From assembly GCF_001640025.1 (NCBI RefSeq), contig NC_031672.1, forward strand, positions 4,774,001 to 4,838,000: a stretch of DNA of 64,000 bases. The letters are read 5' to 3'. The notes below the pieces were generated by a model. That model saw nothing but the letters and a program-made list of their open reading frames with translations. It did no database searches and was not told the DNA's origin. This DNA comes from Sugiyamaella lignohabitans. Lineage: Eukaryota > Ascomycota > Dipodascomycetes > Dipodascales > Trichomonascaceae. The position numbers were made by a program, and so were the translations under genes. Below, piece after piece: positions 9,701-18,772 of this stretch (within the stretch, counting starts at the first letter, position 1; every line of letters begins with the position of its first letter).

Positions 9701-12376
9701 TTATTTATTTTGTGGTTCCGGCTTTGTACCATAAAACAAGAAAATACTTCCAGCTTCGTAATGGTGCATCTCAATAGCATGTTTTGAACGGTACTTAAAT
9801 GCTTCTACTTCGTGAGGTTGAAAGTCACTGAAATACTTTACCAAAGATAAAGTGTAATAAGATGACAATAAATCAGTCAGTTGACCAATTTGACCACCCC
9901 ATGCGCGTGGTAGTGCTACCATTGCTCGGTGAATATCTTGGAAACCAGCATTGTGCAATCTAGCTGCACATTTGTATGATGGGAAAGGTTCAATATTTCT
10001 AGCCAGAACACCATCTTGATATCTGTCCCAGAGGTTTTGATCAATGGGACTCCGGTTCAGTAGTGTGTAATCAGAAATCAGTAATTCAATGACACCACCA
10101 GGTTTAAGGATTCTGTACAGCTCTTTTATAACAACATCCCATTGGTCTGATTTCAGTAGATACCATAAAGTCTTTGCACTGATAACATCAAAAAAATTGT
10201 CATCAAATGGCAACTGGCTGAGAGAATGGCCAACAAATGGAATATAATTAGCGGGCCCTTCGTGGTTAGGTGGGGAGGAGTATGTTGTTTGAGAAGGGTC
10301 AAACTTCAATCCGTACACCATAGCATCTGGATGATCTATAGCGAGTTGCCATGCCCAATGGTCCTTAAACACTCCTTGGATATCAAGCACGCACTTACCA
10401 GATGATTCTGCAACCGCTTCTAATGCCTTTGGTGAGAATAATAGTTGGTTCTGGAACAGGAATCTCAAAGCCATCATAAGCCATAGTTCAATAATATGTG
10501 TGTTCCTGAAACCCGTATCAGAATATTGTAGCCAAGCTTCTTTACGAGTTGCAGCATATATCAAAGAGTCAGATAGTCGACTATTGCTAACAAATTTGAC
10601 AAACATTTCCCAAACCATTTTATTCGCGCTTGCGACATCGGACGTAGGAGATGAGGTGGATCTACCGGTATTTCTAGGGGTAGACGAAGTGGTTCCAGGA
10701 AGAGAGCCTGCCGAAGAAGCTGCACTGACTTGGCTCAACTGGCTAACTTGAGAAAGCTTCCTTGGCGGTAGAGATGATGTCGAAGACGATGATTCTAAAT
10801 TCAAATGGTCTGATACTTTGTTCATATATGTTGCAGAACCTAGGCCTGCCACCGAAGTGGCGGTGCCTAAGGACGAGGATAATGGAGACGCACTGCCAGT
10901 AGATCTTGTTCTGTTCGTGCTAGGTACTTTAATCGGTGCTGGTTCGGAACCATTTTCTGAGGTTGATCTGATTATAGGAGTTCCGATGGCGACATTGGGA
11001 GCTAGACTGCTGGAACCAAGCGACAAAAATTGAATTGAGGGTGTAGATGACTGCAGAGGGTGAGATTTAGGGGACATATCTTGATTTTGGGCATCAGCAG
11101 GCGGGGTGGGTAGTGTTGAGGCTGTGGGTGTAGAGGAGTGGCTGGATGCACTGGCAGCTCTAGCAGCATTGTCATTTTTCTGCTTCGTGGCTAGTTGTGT
11201 GTAGTAATTTTCCAAGACATTACCGACAAGAGCCTCGGGAGTATTATTAGGTTGAATAGCAATTGAAGGGGTGCCAGGAGCAGTCGTATTCCCACTCGAT
11301 TTGGCAGGCGATGTAGAACCAGCAGATATTGAGCCAGTTCTAATTCCTTCTCCAAGAACAGTAGTCTGTGGTGTTAGCAGGCCAGCATCACTCTTCTTTC
11401 GATAAGCACCACCAGGAGGGCTGGCGAGGCTGCCAAAACTAACGGGATTGGTATCTTGGCTGACACTGCTGTTACGTCTGTATCCAAGACTGCTGTCAGT
11501 GGACATTACTGAGTTAGACCGAACACCATTGGACATATCAGTTGTAGTAACCGGACTGGTTGCATATCGGCTGTCGGTAGTTGAAGGAAGCGAGTCATGT
11601 GCAATGTGCATTGGTGGACTGGTATTAGTTTTACGGGGCACTCGAAGATGACAATCTTCATCTTCAGTTGACAGCGTACGATAGGATGATAAATGAGATG
11701 GGTCGCTAATCTGAGGTTGTGAATTTGAACGATTCCGTTGAGATGAGCTGCCATTGTTGCCACTACCACCCCCTCCGAAAAACATCAAAGGTCGATGTGT
11801 ACTAGAAGGCTCCTTCGTTGAATTCACAGAACTCGCATCGTCTTCTGAAAGTGATGGCGATGAGTTGCGTGATATAGAAGCAATTCTAGATTTTCGTGAT
11901 GAAAAGAAATGCGATAAGACAGGTTGTTTTGGGTGACTAGAATTAGATGAAGAAGCGGATATCGAGGCGGTTGGTGAATGGTGTTCTTTCTTCGATGATG
12001 ACGAGGAACCTATCAGACAACTGGTATTCGTAGGACTGGTCGATAGTGATTCAGTATTGCTGAAACTGTTACTTCGTCCGTGGCTTCCATCTCTTGAAGA
12101 GGGGTTGGAATTTGTCGTATAGTTGGGTTCTTTGAACGATTCTTGACTCGTTTTTGCAAGTGATTGAGGTGGGGTTTTTCGAATCGGCTGAGGTATTGGT
12201 TGGGGGAGATAATAATGGTGCGGGTGCATGAAAGCCATGGGTAGTGAGTTATCAGAGCTTGCCATTGGCTTTTTGGATACAGCGTTTAGATTACCAGAAG
12301 ATGGTTGTTTTGACCCCGATGCCGATTCAGACCCAGCGCCTGCTGATTTGGTACTTGACCGTTTAAATGACGGCAT
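9701..12376 (-). CDS. Ser-rich protein with C-terminal class I methyltransferase-like domain
   Basis: Single exon of 891 residues. ATG at 12376 (MPSFKRSS) is the first true start codon. Residues 1 to about 590 are low-complexity and disordered, rich in Ser, Thr, Pro and Asn with several short basic patches, a typical phosphorylation-rich regulatory region. From about 590 to the end a class I SAM-dependent methyltransferase fold is recognisable: LPFDDNFFDVISAKTLWYLL resembles the post-II/motif II segment and ELYRILKPGGVIELLISD is the Methyltransf_11 motif III segment. Motif I is odd: VLDIQGVFKDHWAW stands where VLDxGxGxG is expected, so cofactor binding may be weak or lost. Related fungal proteins with Ser-rich N-termini and such domains exist, but the exact orthologue and substrate are not recognised. 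The gene has a very long (about 4 kb) upstream region. Confidence 0.75.
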   Translation of the reverse strand: MPSFKRSSTKSAGAGSESASGSKQPSSGNLNAVSKKPMASSDNSLPMAFMHPHHYYLPQPIPQPIRKTPPQSLAKTSQESFKEPNYTTNSNPSSRDGSHGRSNSFSNTESLSTSPTNTSCLIGSSSSSKKEHHSPTASISASSSNSSHPKQPVLSHFFSSRKSRIASISRNSSPSLSEDDASSVNSTKEPSSTHRPLMFFGGGGSGNNGSSSQRNRSNSQPQISDPSHLSSYRTLSTEDEDCHLRVPRKTNTSPPMHIAHDSLPSTTDSRYATSPVTTTDMSNGVRSNSVMSTDSSLGYRRNSSVSQDTNPVSFGSLASPPGGAYRKKSDAGLLTPQTTVLGEGIRTGSISAGSTSPAKSSGNTTAPGTPSIAIQPNNTPEALVGNVLENYYTQLATKQKNDNAARAASASSHSSTPTASTLPTPPADAQNQDMSPKSHPLQSSTPSIQFLSLGSSSLAPNVAIGTPIIRSTSENGSEPAPIKVPSTNRTRSTGSASPLSSSLGTATSVAGLGSATYMNKVSDHLNLESSSSTSSLPPRKLSQVSQLSQVSAASSAGSLPGTTSSTPRNTGRSTSSPTSDVASANKMVWEMFVKFVSNSRLSDSLIYAATRKEAWLQYSDTGFRNTHIIELWLMMALRFLFQNQLLFSPKALEAVAESSGKCVLDIQGVFKDHWAWQLAIDHPDAMVYGLKFDPSQTTYSSPPNHEGPANYIPFVGHSLSQLPFDDNFFDVISAKTLWYLLKSDQWDVVIKELYRILKPGGVIELLISDYTLLNRSPIDQNLWDRYQDGVLARNIEPFPSYKCAARLHNAGFQDIHRAMVALPRAWGGQIGQLTDLLSSYYTLSLVKYFSDFQPHEVEAFKYRSKHAIEMHHYEAGSIFLFYGTKPEPQNK

Positions 12377-13342
12377 GTTGAGCACAAACGAGATTGGTTT
12401 AGAGAATATCTACAATCATGCGGAAACGGCAGTGTGGACTAGAATTCTTGTTAGAGCTACAGAGCCGTGGAGGTAAAAAGCAAAAAGTGGCTATTTGACA
12501 GGGTCACAAAGAAAAATCCTTTAACACAGCCAGTCATAAGTCAGTCACAAGTCAGACACAACTAGGGTTAACTCGAATTAGCCTTTGTGGTGGTGACTAG
12601 TTCTCCGTGTCTCATCTGTGATAGTAGACAGGCCCAAATGTACCATGCAATAGGTTGCCAATATGCTATAAATCACTCCCAAAATCTATAGATCTTTGGA
12701 ATAATCTTAGACAAAAAGGTTATCAATCAATCAATCACTTACAATCTAATCAGTAGCTGTAGGTATTAGCTATAACTATCAGCCAGGCGTGATTTTTGGA
12801 ATCAAACTTAAAACAACCTGAGTTTAATAGGCGTTGAAAATATGAAATATTATAATAACAATAATAATAGTCGTAATAAAATAAAGATCCCACGATCTAG
12901 CGAATTTACCAAATACTATCAATGGGCTTGGTAGGTAGTACCAAACTTATCATAAATGAGCCAGAATAAAAAAAAAATTAATCAAACCAAATAGCCACCA
13001 AAAGGTATCTTTAATAAGAACTAGGGAGAAATGATTTAAACGAAATTTTCTAGATGGACGGAAAAGAACAAGTCTTATTTCCCCATTATACTTAGAGCCC
13101 TGTCTGTCTTAAACCGGTAGTTTTTGTTTGTTACCGATAGGATATGTAAGTATCTAAGTTTGCCAGATTGCTTTGAAGGTGCAACCCTTTGCACCAGTAG
13201 CTAATTTGGGACGGGGTTGTGAGATAGAGTGTGCTGTAGCTGTATAAGCAAGTTGTCAATGGGTACGCCCATAAAAAACAAAACATATATGTAATGATTT
13301 GAGTTGTGTTGACGCTCAGGCTCTCTTCTGTAGTGGGTAAAA

Positions 13343-13370
13343 TTTTTTTTTTATTTTTTTTTATTTTTTT
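13343..13370. repeat. Interrupted poly-T tract
   Basis: T runs of about 10, 9 and 7 are separated by single A residues, then AT-rich sequence. Nucleosome-excluding tracts of this kind are typical of yeast promoters; here it lies about 970 bp upstream of the methyltransferase-like gene. Confidence 0.7.
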
Positions 13371-14148
13371 ATATTGCATTTTTGTATGTATTTTGTTTTG
13401 TCTGCCGTGCTTCCTGCACCCCTCTAATAAATCTGTCGTTATACTCAGACAGAATCCTATGCTGTATTCAAGTCAGGAGTCTTGTGTTGGATTTATTGCC
13501 AATCAAAGCTTGTGCCAACGTGTTTGGTCTGACTGTTGAGTCATGCTTTTAAATTTAAATCAAGACTACTCACTAATGATCCACTACTATTTCACCAATA
13601 GTCTACTACCCTTAGTAAACTCCTAAAAATCATTATCTGTAAAACAAACTAAAAAGAAAATGGAGCCGCCCGCCGCTTTGGACTATGGATTTGGTCCTTA
13701 TATCCGTGGTGCTACTGTGATGTAGTCAACTAGGGTTCGTTTTCATCCCACACTACCCCTCTCAGAATCTAAGGCTGCAGGCTCGCTGATCTTAGCAAAA
13801 ATTAACATTTGATCTACGTCCAATACCCAAATTAGCTGCCTGCTGCTAAATTGATTCACAGATTGGCGGTGGGGCGAAAATGAGCTGTGAGCAGTGGTAA
13901 TAAATACACAAATAACATACACTGGTTTAAAGTTATCGTTATTACTATAATTCGGGCTATACCACCTTAAGCCGGATATCATCAGTTCCCTCGGGCATGT
14001 TGCAGCTCGGGACAACGGTCAGTTAACCTAAGTTTTAAACCGTGGCAGCCATCTATCATTTACATCCTATCGGGGTAACAGTGAACCCCTCCTATCTAAA
14101 CAAACCACCATGGGTACTTAACTGCATAACCTCTAGAAGAAGAAGTTT

Positions 14149-14163
14149 ACGTACGTACGTACG
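14149..14163. repeat. (ACGT)n microsatellite
   Basis: Fifteen bases of perfect ACGT tetranucleotide repeat, self-complementary, in the gene-poor region. Confidence 0.75.
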
Positions 14164-14360
14164 ATATTACATTACATACACCAGCAGCGTGTATATTTCA
14201 CATACTCCAGGCTGTATATCTCAGATCACATCTGTATACTCATGACGCTCGGATTTTTGTTTCTCACTCTGGACACATGTTACAACTGCACTTTGGTCAT
14301 ACAGCATCATGACTGTAGTGTCTCAGCGATTGCCATTAGTTTGCCGTGTCACGTGCTGCC

Positions 14361-14375
14361 CCCCTGACACAGGGG
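14361..14375. repeat. 6-bp stem, 3-nt loop hairpin
   Basis: CCCCTG-ACA-CAGGGG is a perfect inverted repeat with a three-base loop. It is similar in design, but not in sequence, to the double-hairpin elements found 1.2 kb downstream. Confidence 0.6.
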
Positions 14376-14599
14376 CCACTAGCGCCAGTCTGTCTCTAGA
14401 CTATAGAGCAAGACCATATTATGACCCCTGGATTGTGCTGATGTCGCTTTTGTTCCAGGCTCTTATTAGTTAGCACGTTGAAAACTTTTGAAAGCACTAA
14501 TTCTGGCAACCTTACTCTCTAGTCAACCAGTCTGTCTATTTTGGTGTCTCGACTTCACTACTAACTACTATTTCAGCTACCTACTCGAACAACAATCGT

Positions 14600-14705
14600 A
14601 ACTAACACAGCCATACTACACGATAAGACACTATTACAGCCATGCTCGCTAACACGACTAGACACTAACGCAGCTACATACTCCTACTAACTCATCCAGC
14701 TACAT
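14600..14705. repeat. Degenerate tandem repeats
   Basis: ACACGA(x)TAGACACTA is seen at 14618 and again 34 bp later at 14652, followed by CAGCTACAT copies at about 14671 and 14697. Copies are diverged. No function is evident. Confidence 0.45.
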
Positions 14706-15180
14706 TCAGCGATTGATCATATCACGGAAACCCACTTTGCCACATGTAAATACATCATTATACATGTCCGCTGTAAAAGGCATCTACTATAGCTGGCAGG
14801 GTACACCGGGCCGTATTGTGTGGAAACTAAAAATTCATCTCCCCGATGCCGCACCACCCCTCTTTGTCAATTTGTATTATTTTTGTCTCATAGTCCCATT
14901 GTCATTGTCCCAATACTAGCGTCGTGGCAGGCTTCAACCGGAAACATACCAATCCGATGATGCCAAATCTCGATCTGTCAAGCAGGATCTTGTTCTTACC
15001 AAGCTACGGGCGGGGTCGAGTTTAAAGAAGCTTTTCGTTACTTTTTATGTATGCATCATTAGCGTCTGGCGATCATTTTGCGGATCTTAAGCACATACCA
15101 AGTCACCCTGATGACAGGGCAGCGTGAGATAGATAGTCACTACGGACTGGCGCCGGACCTCTGCTAGCAGCTGCAAAAAC

Positions 15181-15202
15181 GCAGCAGCAGCAGCAGCAGC
15201 AG
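15181..15202. repeat. CAG trinucleotide repeat, 7 units
   Basis: Perfect G(CAG)7 run in non-coding DNA. Confidence 0.85.
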
Positions 15203-15540
15203 TCGGTCGGTGTCCGGTGGCTGTGGCGCCAATCCAGTCCAGACCAATTCTGTGGCTTCTCCCTGTCAACAGACCCATTTATCGACATTGTTTTCTGATT
15301 CAGCACCAGTCGACCTGCGGCGGTGGTCAGAGCCGTACCAGAAGCAAACCTTCTTCTGTCTGTTGTTCAACTGAGACATCTGGCGGTGGAACTTGATCTG
15401 GAACATTGTTACCTCATCCTGTGAGACACGCCCTCTGGAACCCGGAATAATGTCGCTACATCCTAGCACGGCCATGCGCCGCCACACAATCCCAGTATTT
15501 CCGACCGTCGCTGTTCGCTGCCCACTATGAGCCACGGCTG

Positions 15541-15593
15541 CCTCCGGCGGCTGGGGCGCTGCCCCAGACCCCGTGGCTCCTGCTTCGCAGGAG
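15541..15593 (+). repeat. Double-hairpin GC element, copy 1
   Basis: Begins CCTCCGGCGG. The first hairpin is CTGGGGC-GCT-GCCCCAG and the second is CTCCTGC-TTC-GCAGGAG, each a perfect 7-bp stem with a 3-nt loop, joined by ACCCCGTGG. Copies occur at 15941-16075 (two), 36801-36853 and 56561-56613. Confidence 0.85.
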
Positions 15594-15612
15594 TCTGCTA
15601 GGACCGTGAACG

Positions 15613-15648
15613 GGGGGAGGGGGGGAGGGGGGGAGGGGGGGAGAGGGT
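15613..15648 (+). repeat. (G7A)n G-quadruplex-type tract
   Basis: Runs of 6, 7, 7 and 7 G separated by single A, then GAGGG. Four or more long G runs with one-base loops are an ideal potential G-quadruplex on this strand. Structure is inferred from composition. Confidence 0.85.
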
Positions 15649-15940
15649 TCACCAAGCGAGGGGTCTTCGAAGCTCACCAGCTGGTGAGCTGCTGGCTCGT
15701 TCTGGCGGTTTCTCTGTTGGTCCAGCTGGCTGGTTGCCGACTGTGTCTCAGCCGGCAGTCAGTAGCCGTCAGACCGAGACTCGCCGTGGCTCTAGTCCTG
15801 CTGGCCGCGGTGGGCTTGCTCTAGAGCGCGTTCCCTTTGTTGCAGATAAAATGGGCAGGGTGCGTGACAGGCGGCCTCGCCTGTAATCGGGCTGACGCAT
15901 GCCCACCGCCAGTCTAACCCTCCCCACCGCACGCGACCGA

Positions 15941-16075
15941 CTCGAGCGAAGCGAGAGGAGCAGCGGGGTCTGGGGCTCCGCCCCAGCCGCCGGAGGCACC
16001 GCGGGGGTCGGGGAATGTCCCTCCGGCGGCTGGGGTCCCGCCCCAGACCCCGCTGCTCCTCTCGCTTCGCTCGAG
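15941..16075. repeat. Inverted repeat of two double-hairpin elements
   Basis: Arms of 56 bp, 15941-15996 and 16020-16075, separated by about 23 bp. The arms begin and end in CTCGAGCGAAGCGAG-type sequence and meet at GGAGG/CCTCC. They differ at about four bases, all in or beside the first-hairpin loop (GGA when read in one arm, CCC in the other). The pair could extrude a cruciform. Confidence 0.85.
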
Positions 16076-16130
16076 TCGCGGTCGCAGCAGCAGCATCCGC
16101 CGGATGTTTTACTCGTGTGACCAATGTCTC

Positions 16131-16536
16131 AGACGTATCCGGCGTATGAAACAGTACAGACCATGGCAACCGGGGAGTTGAATCCTTGTGGCGTGGCATT
16201 GACGGCCGTGTATGCTCCTGCTGCTGCCAGGGTCTTAATATTCGGGCATGTGTTTCGACTGTCTTCATATGGACGCGGTACAGGTTGCTTTTACTATTGT
16301 GTGCCACACTATACATTACCCACTAAGACTAACTACTTTATATTATAGATTAGAGACTGTGCATTGTGTAATATACAGTGCAGTGCTGTACCTAGCATCC
16401 TAACTATCAAACTATACTACTAGCATTGTCCAGGGAGAGTTGTGGAGACAGCGGTTAAGTCTCGGGTGTTGCTAGGATACCGCCAATACGACTTATGATG
16501 ATCAAAGTTGTATTTTGCTGGACGTGATGAGCACGG
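16131..16536. other. Intergenic, downstream of the basic-protein gene
   Basis: Ordinary-composition DNA between the GC island and the stop of the small basic protein. No feature is recognised. Confidence 0.35.
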
Positions 16537-17172
16537 TTAAGCAGTGGTGAAGATGGAAAAGAGATGCGCCATATTGGCAGTGATCCGGGCTAGTGAAATG
16601 TGTCGCTTGATGCGAGCTCTTCGTGTTTCCTTGCCTCTTTTGGCCACTGCTGATTTGCGGGTTCGCGGTCTCGCAATCGCTGCACTGCTCGCCTGGCGAA
16701 CATTGTCTTCTGTTCTGTATCCGGCTAAAGGACGTGTAATCAGTTTATCTGCAGGGTCATGACGTTCTATCTGTACTTCGTTCTTCGTCTCTGGGTCAAC
16801 CAGGTCAACCACGTAATTGTTCATAGAGTCATTCCCAGAAGTTTCTTCTTCTATGCTAAGCCCCTCTAAAAAGGTAATCAAGTCAGAATCGGAATTGACT
16901 TCATTTTCTTTGCTATTGGCGCCAATTTGAGAATGTTGATGATTGTCGACTGCAACATCTGAGGGGGCGCAGTTGATAACCGTTACTTCTTCTGTATCGT
17001 ATAGAACTTTAATGTCATTATCGTCAAGGTTGTCTTGCCGCTTCTTCCTCGTAAATACGTCCTCCTTAACTTTTGCTGGAGATTCTGTCTCTCGAGACCG
17101 TTGCTTTCTTTTGGTCTGAGACACTCGAGACCGCTTCTTTTTAACATTGGCTCTTTTTTTAGTTTGTCCCAT
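16537..17172 (-). CDS. Small basic nuclear-type protein, unrecognised
   Basis: Single exon of 211 residues from an ATG at 17172. The N-terminus (MGQTKKRANVKKKRSR, residues 1-40) and the C-terminal part (about 165-195, with RPRTRKSAVAKRGKETRRAR) are strongly Lys/Arg-rich and would act as nuclear or nucleolar localisation signals. The middle (70-130) is acidic, with a short hydrophobic motif LITFLEGLSIEEE. There are no membrane segments and no cysteine-rich motif. This basic-acidic-basic pattern is common in small ribosome-biogenesis or chromatin factors, but I do not recognise the family. It is retained because the frame is long, has a plausible start and sits in a gene-sized slot between the GC island and RPE1. 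Confidence 0.55.
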   Translation of the reverse strand: MGQTKKRANVKKKRSRVSQTKRKQRSRETESPAKVKEDVFTRKKRQDNLDDNDIKVLYDTEEVTVINCAPSDVAVDNHQHSQIGANSKENEVNSDSDLITFLEGLSIEEETSGNDSMNNYVVDLVDPETKNEVQIERHDPADKLITRPLAGYRTEDNVRQASSAAIARPRTRKSAVAKRGKETRRARIKRHISLARITANMAHLFSIFTTA

Positions 17173-17663
17173 GTTTGTTCCAGGTTTCCACTCTCAGTAC
17201 CTGATTCAAGCATGAATTGCGATATATACATATTTGAATATTTGAATATTTGAATATTTTGAATATAGTTCCATATACTGGCTGATAATGTGCACTCGAT
17301 TATGGACATCTTTTAACCATAACGATAGTCAGTTGTTTCAATGCAGTAAAGAGCTAAGGAGAATTATGATATCTAAAGTGGAGATAGATAGGAAATGAAA
17401 CAAAAAATTAATTCAGTTAAGCTCTAGATAAATGGTGTGTATCTCTCCGAATAGCGAAGACCGGTTGATAGATACCTGAGATTCTCCCTCTGTAGGTACT
17501 GGCCCATTGAGGAGATCTCAGGGGTGCACGGCTGATTGGCAAAGCAGTCCCGCAGATATATCATCATGATATCAGGGGTGGGGGCCTGATGAATAAATGT
17601 GAATATCACACTATATATTTATATATCAATATATGCTATAGGATATATGTATATTCTATGAAA
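17173..17663. other. Intergenic with TTTGAATA tandem repeat
   Basis: The gap of 491 bp between the small basic gene and RPE1 holds the 8-bp tandem repeat described at 17233. AT-rich around 17600-17650. No gene is seen. Confidence 0.4.
17233..17265. repeat. TTTGAATA tandem repeat, 4 units
   Basis: Three perfect 8-bp units and a fourth with one inserted T, located about 60 bp upstream of the basic-protein start. Confidence 0.8.
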
Positions 17664-18504
17664 CTATTTGATGAGATGCTTCTTAATAGCTTCCCTCAAC
17701 AAAGTGATGGTTTTGCTAGGATCCTCGCTCTTGTAGACACTGGTACCAGCTACAACTACATTGGCACCCGCCTCAGCAGCTTGGTTGACAGTCGCTGGTC
17801 CTAGACCACCGTCAACCTCAACATTAAGATTGGGATATTTGGAACGAAGGTCCTCGACCTTAGGCATCATCTCTGCCATAAAAGACTGGCCACCAAAACC
17901 TGGTTCAACTGTCATGACAAGGACCATATCGAGCTTGTCAACAAGAGGATACACAACTTCGACTGGAGTCTTAGGACGAATGGCCATTCCCACTTTCATA
18001 CCAGACTCTCTGATTTTCTTAATAACTTCCTCATGATTATTTTGCTCTAAGCAAGCTTCATAGTGAAACGTATACGAGTTACCACCGGCAGCAGCCATGT
18101 CATCAATCCATTGCAAAGGATTGGAAACCATCATATGACAGTCGAAAAATATCTTCTCCTTGGGAACTTTGTTTCTAAGCCCCTTGACAACCATAGGTCC
18201 GAATGAGATATTGGGCACAAAGTTGCCGTCCATGATATCAACATGGAGCCAGTCGGCTCCGGCATCGACAATTCGTTGTGAATCTCTACCGAGATCACCA
18301 AAATCACCTATATTCCGTTAGTCCCTAGCTCATCATAACCTGCCGGAACTATAGATAACTAAAGACCCTGCCGGCCCGCCGAAAACCTGATGTTAACTAT
18401 GGATCTAGATATTCGTCTTTAAACTATCACTGCTCCTTGTATGCTGTTCTGTAATTCTACTTACCTGATAGAATTGATGGGGCGACAATTGCTTCCAGAG
18501 TCAT
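17664..18504 (-). CDS. RPE1: Ribulose-phosphate 3-epimerase
   Basis: Interconverts ribulose 5-phosphate and xylulose 5-phosphate in the non-oxidative pentose phosphate pathway, in the cytosol. Exons 18504-18465 and 18307-17664 flank a 157-nt intron (donor GTAAGT, branch GACTAAC, acceptor ATATAG), giving 227 residues, close to yeast Rpe1 (238). The first exon encodes MTLEAIVAPSILS; splicing rebuilds the family signature SILSGDFGDL. The TIM-barrel motifs HVDIMDGNFVPNISFGP, FDCHMMV, MTVEPGFGGQ and VEVDGGLG are all present, including the metal-binding His and catalytic Asp residues. The first in-frame ATG within exon 2 would remove the N-terminal strand, so the spliced start is preferred. Confidence 0.95.
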
Positions 18505-18772
18505 ATTGTTGAGGATGTGCTGATATTATCAGTAGAAGTTCAACTTCGACTTGTGATTCAATAACACAACAGTTTCGTGGGGGTCTAGGGTTAAATTGCA
18601 ACCTCGTTAAAGAAGTCGGGGTATGTGCATGAGTATTTATAGTGTAAAAAAACGGGCTTTCCATCCGATCTAGCTTCAGCTTGAAATTATCAAATGTATT
18701 TCATAATAGTTACTTGCTTAGTTATAACTTTTTTTACGTATTTCTCGTGATAATTCATTTCCCTGTGGAAAC

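Larger units (their letters stand above)
12377..15100. other. Gene-poor AT-rich half of a 4.1 kb intergenic region
   Basis: Upstream of the methyltransferase-like gene. It holds long T-rich tracts at 13343-13370, an (ACGT)n run at 14149-14163, a CCCCTG-ACA-CAGGGG hairpin at 14361-14375, a CACGTG at 14350-14355 and degenerate ACTAAC/CAGC-containing repeats at about 14600-14705. The only open frames are short and lack recognisable domains. It may include a long 5' leader or untranslated RNA; none could be identified. Confidence 0.4.
15101..16130. other. GC-rich island
   Basis: About 1 kb whose base composition is clearly richer in G+C than the surrounding AT-rich DNA. It contains the CAG repeat, one double-hairpin element, the (G7A)n tract and the head-to-head inverted repeat. 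Open frames on both strands encode Arg/Pro/Gly-rich, repeat-derived peptides with no domain, so none is called as a gene. Confidence 0.6.

Noticed and set aside
15266..16316. Several long frames in the GC island on both strands
   Set aside because: They encode Arg/Pro/Gly-rich low-complexity peptides produced by the repeats, overlap each other and have no domain or start context.
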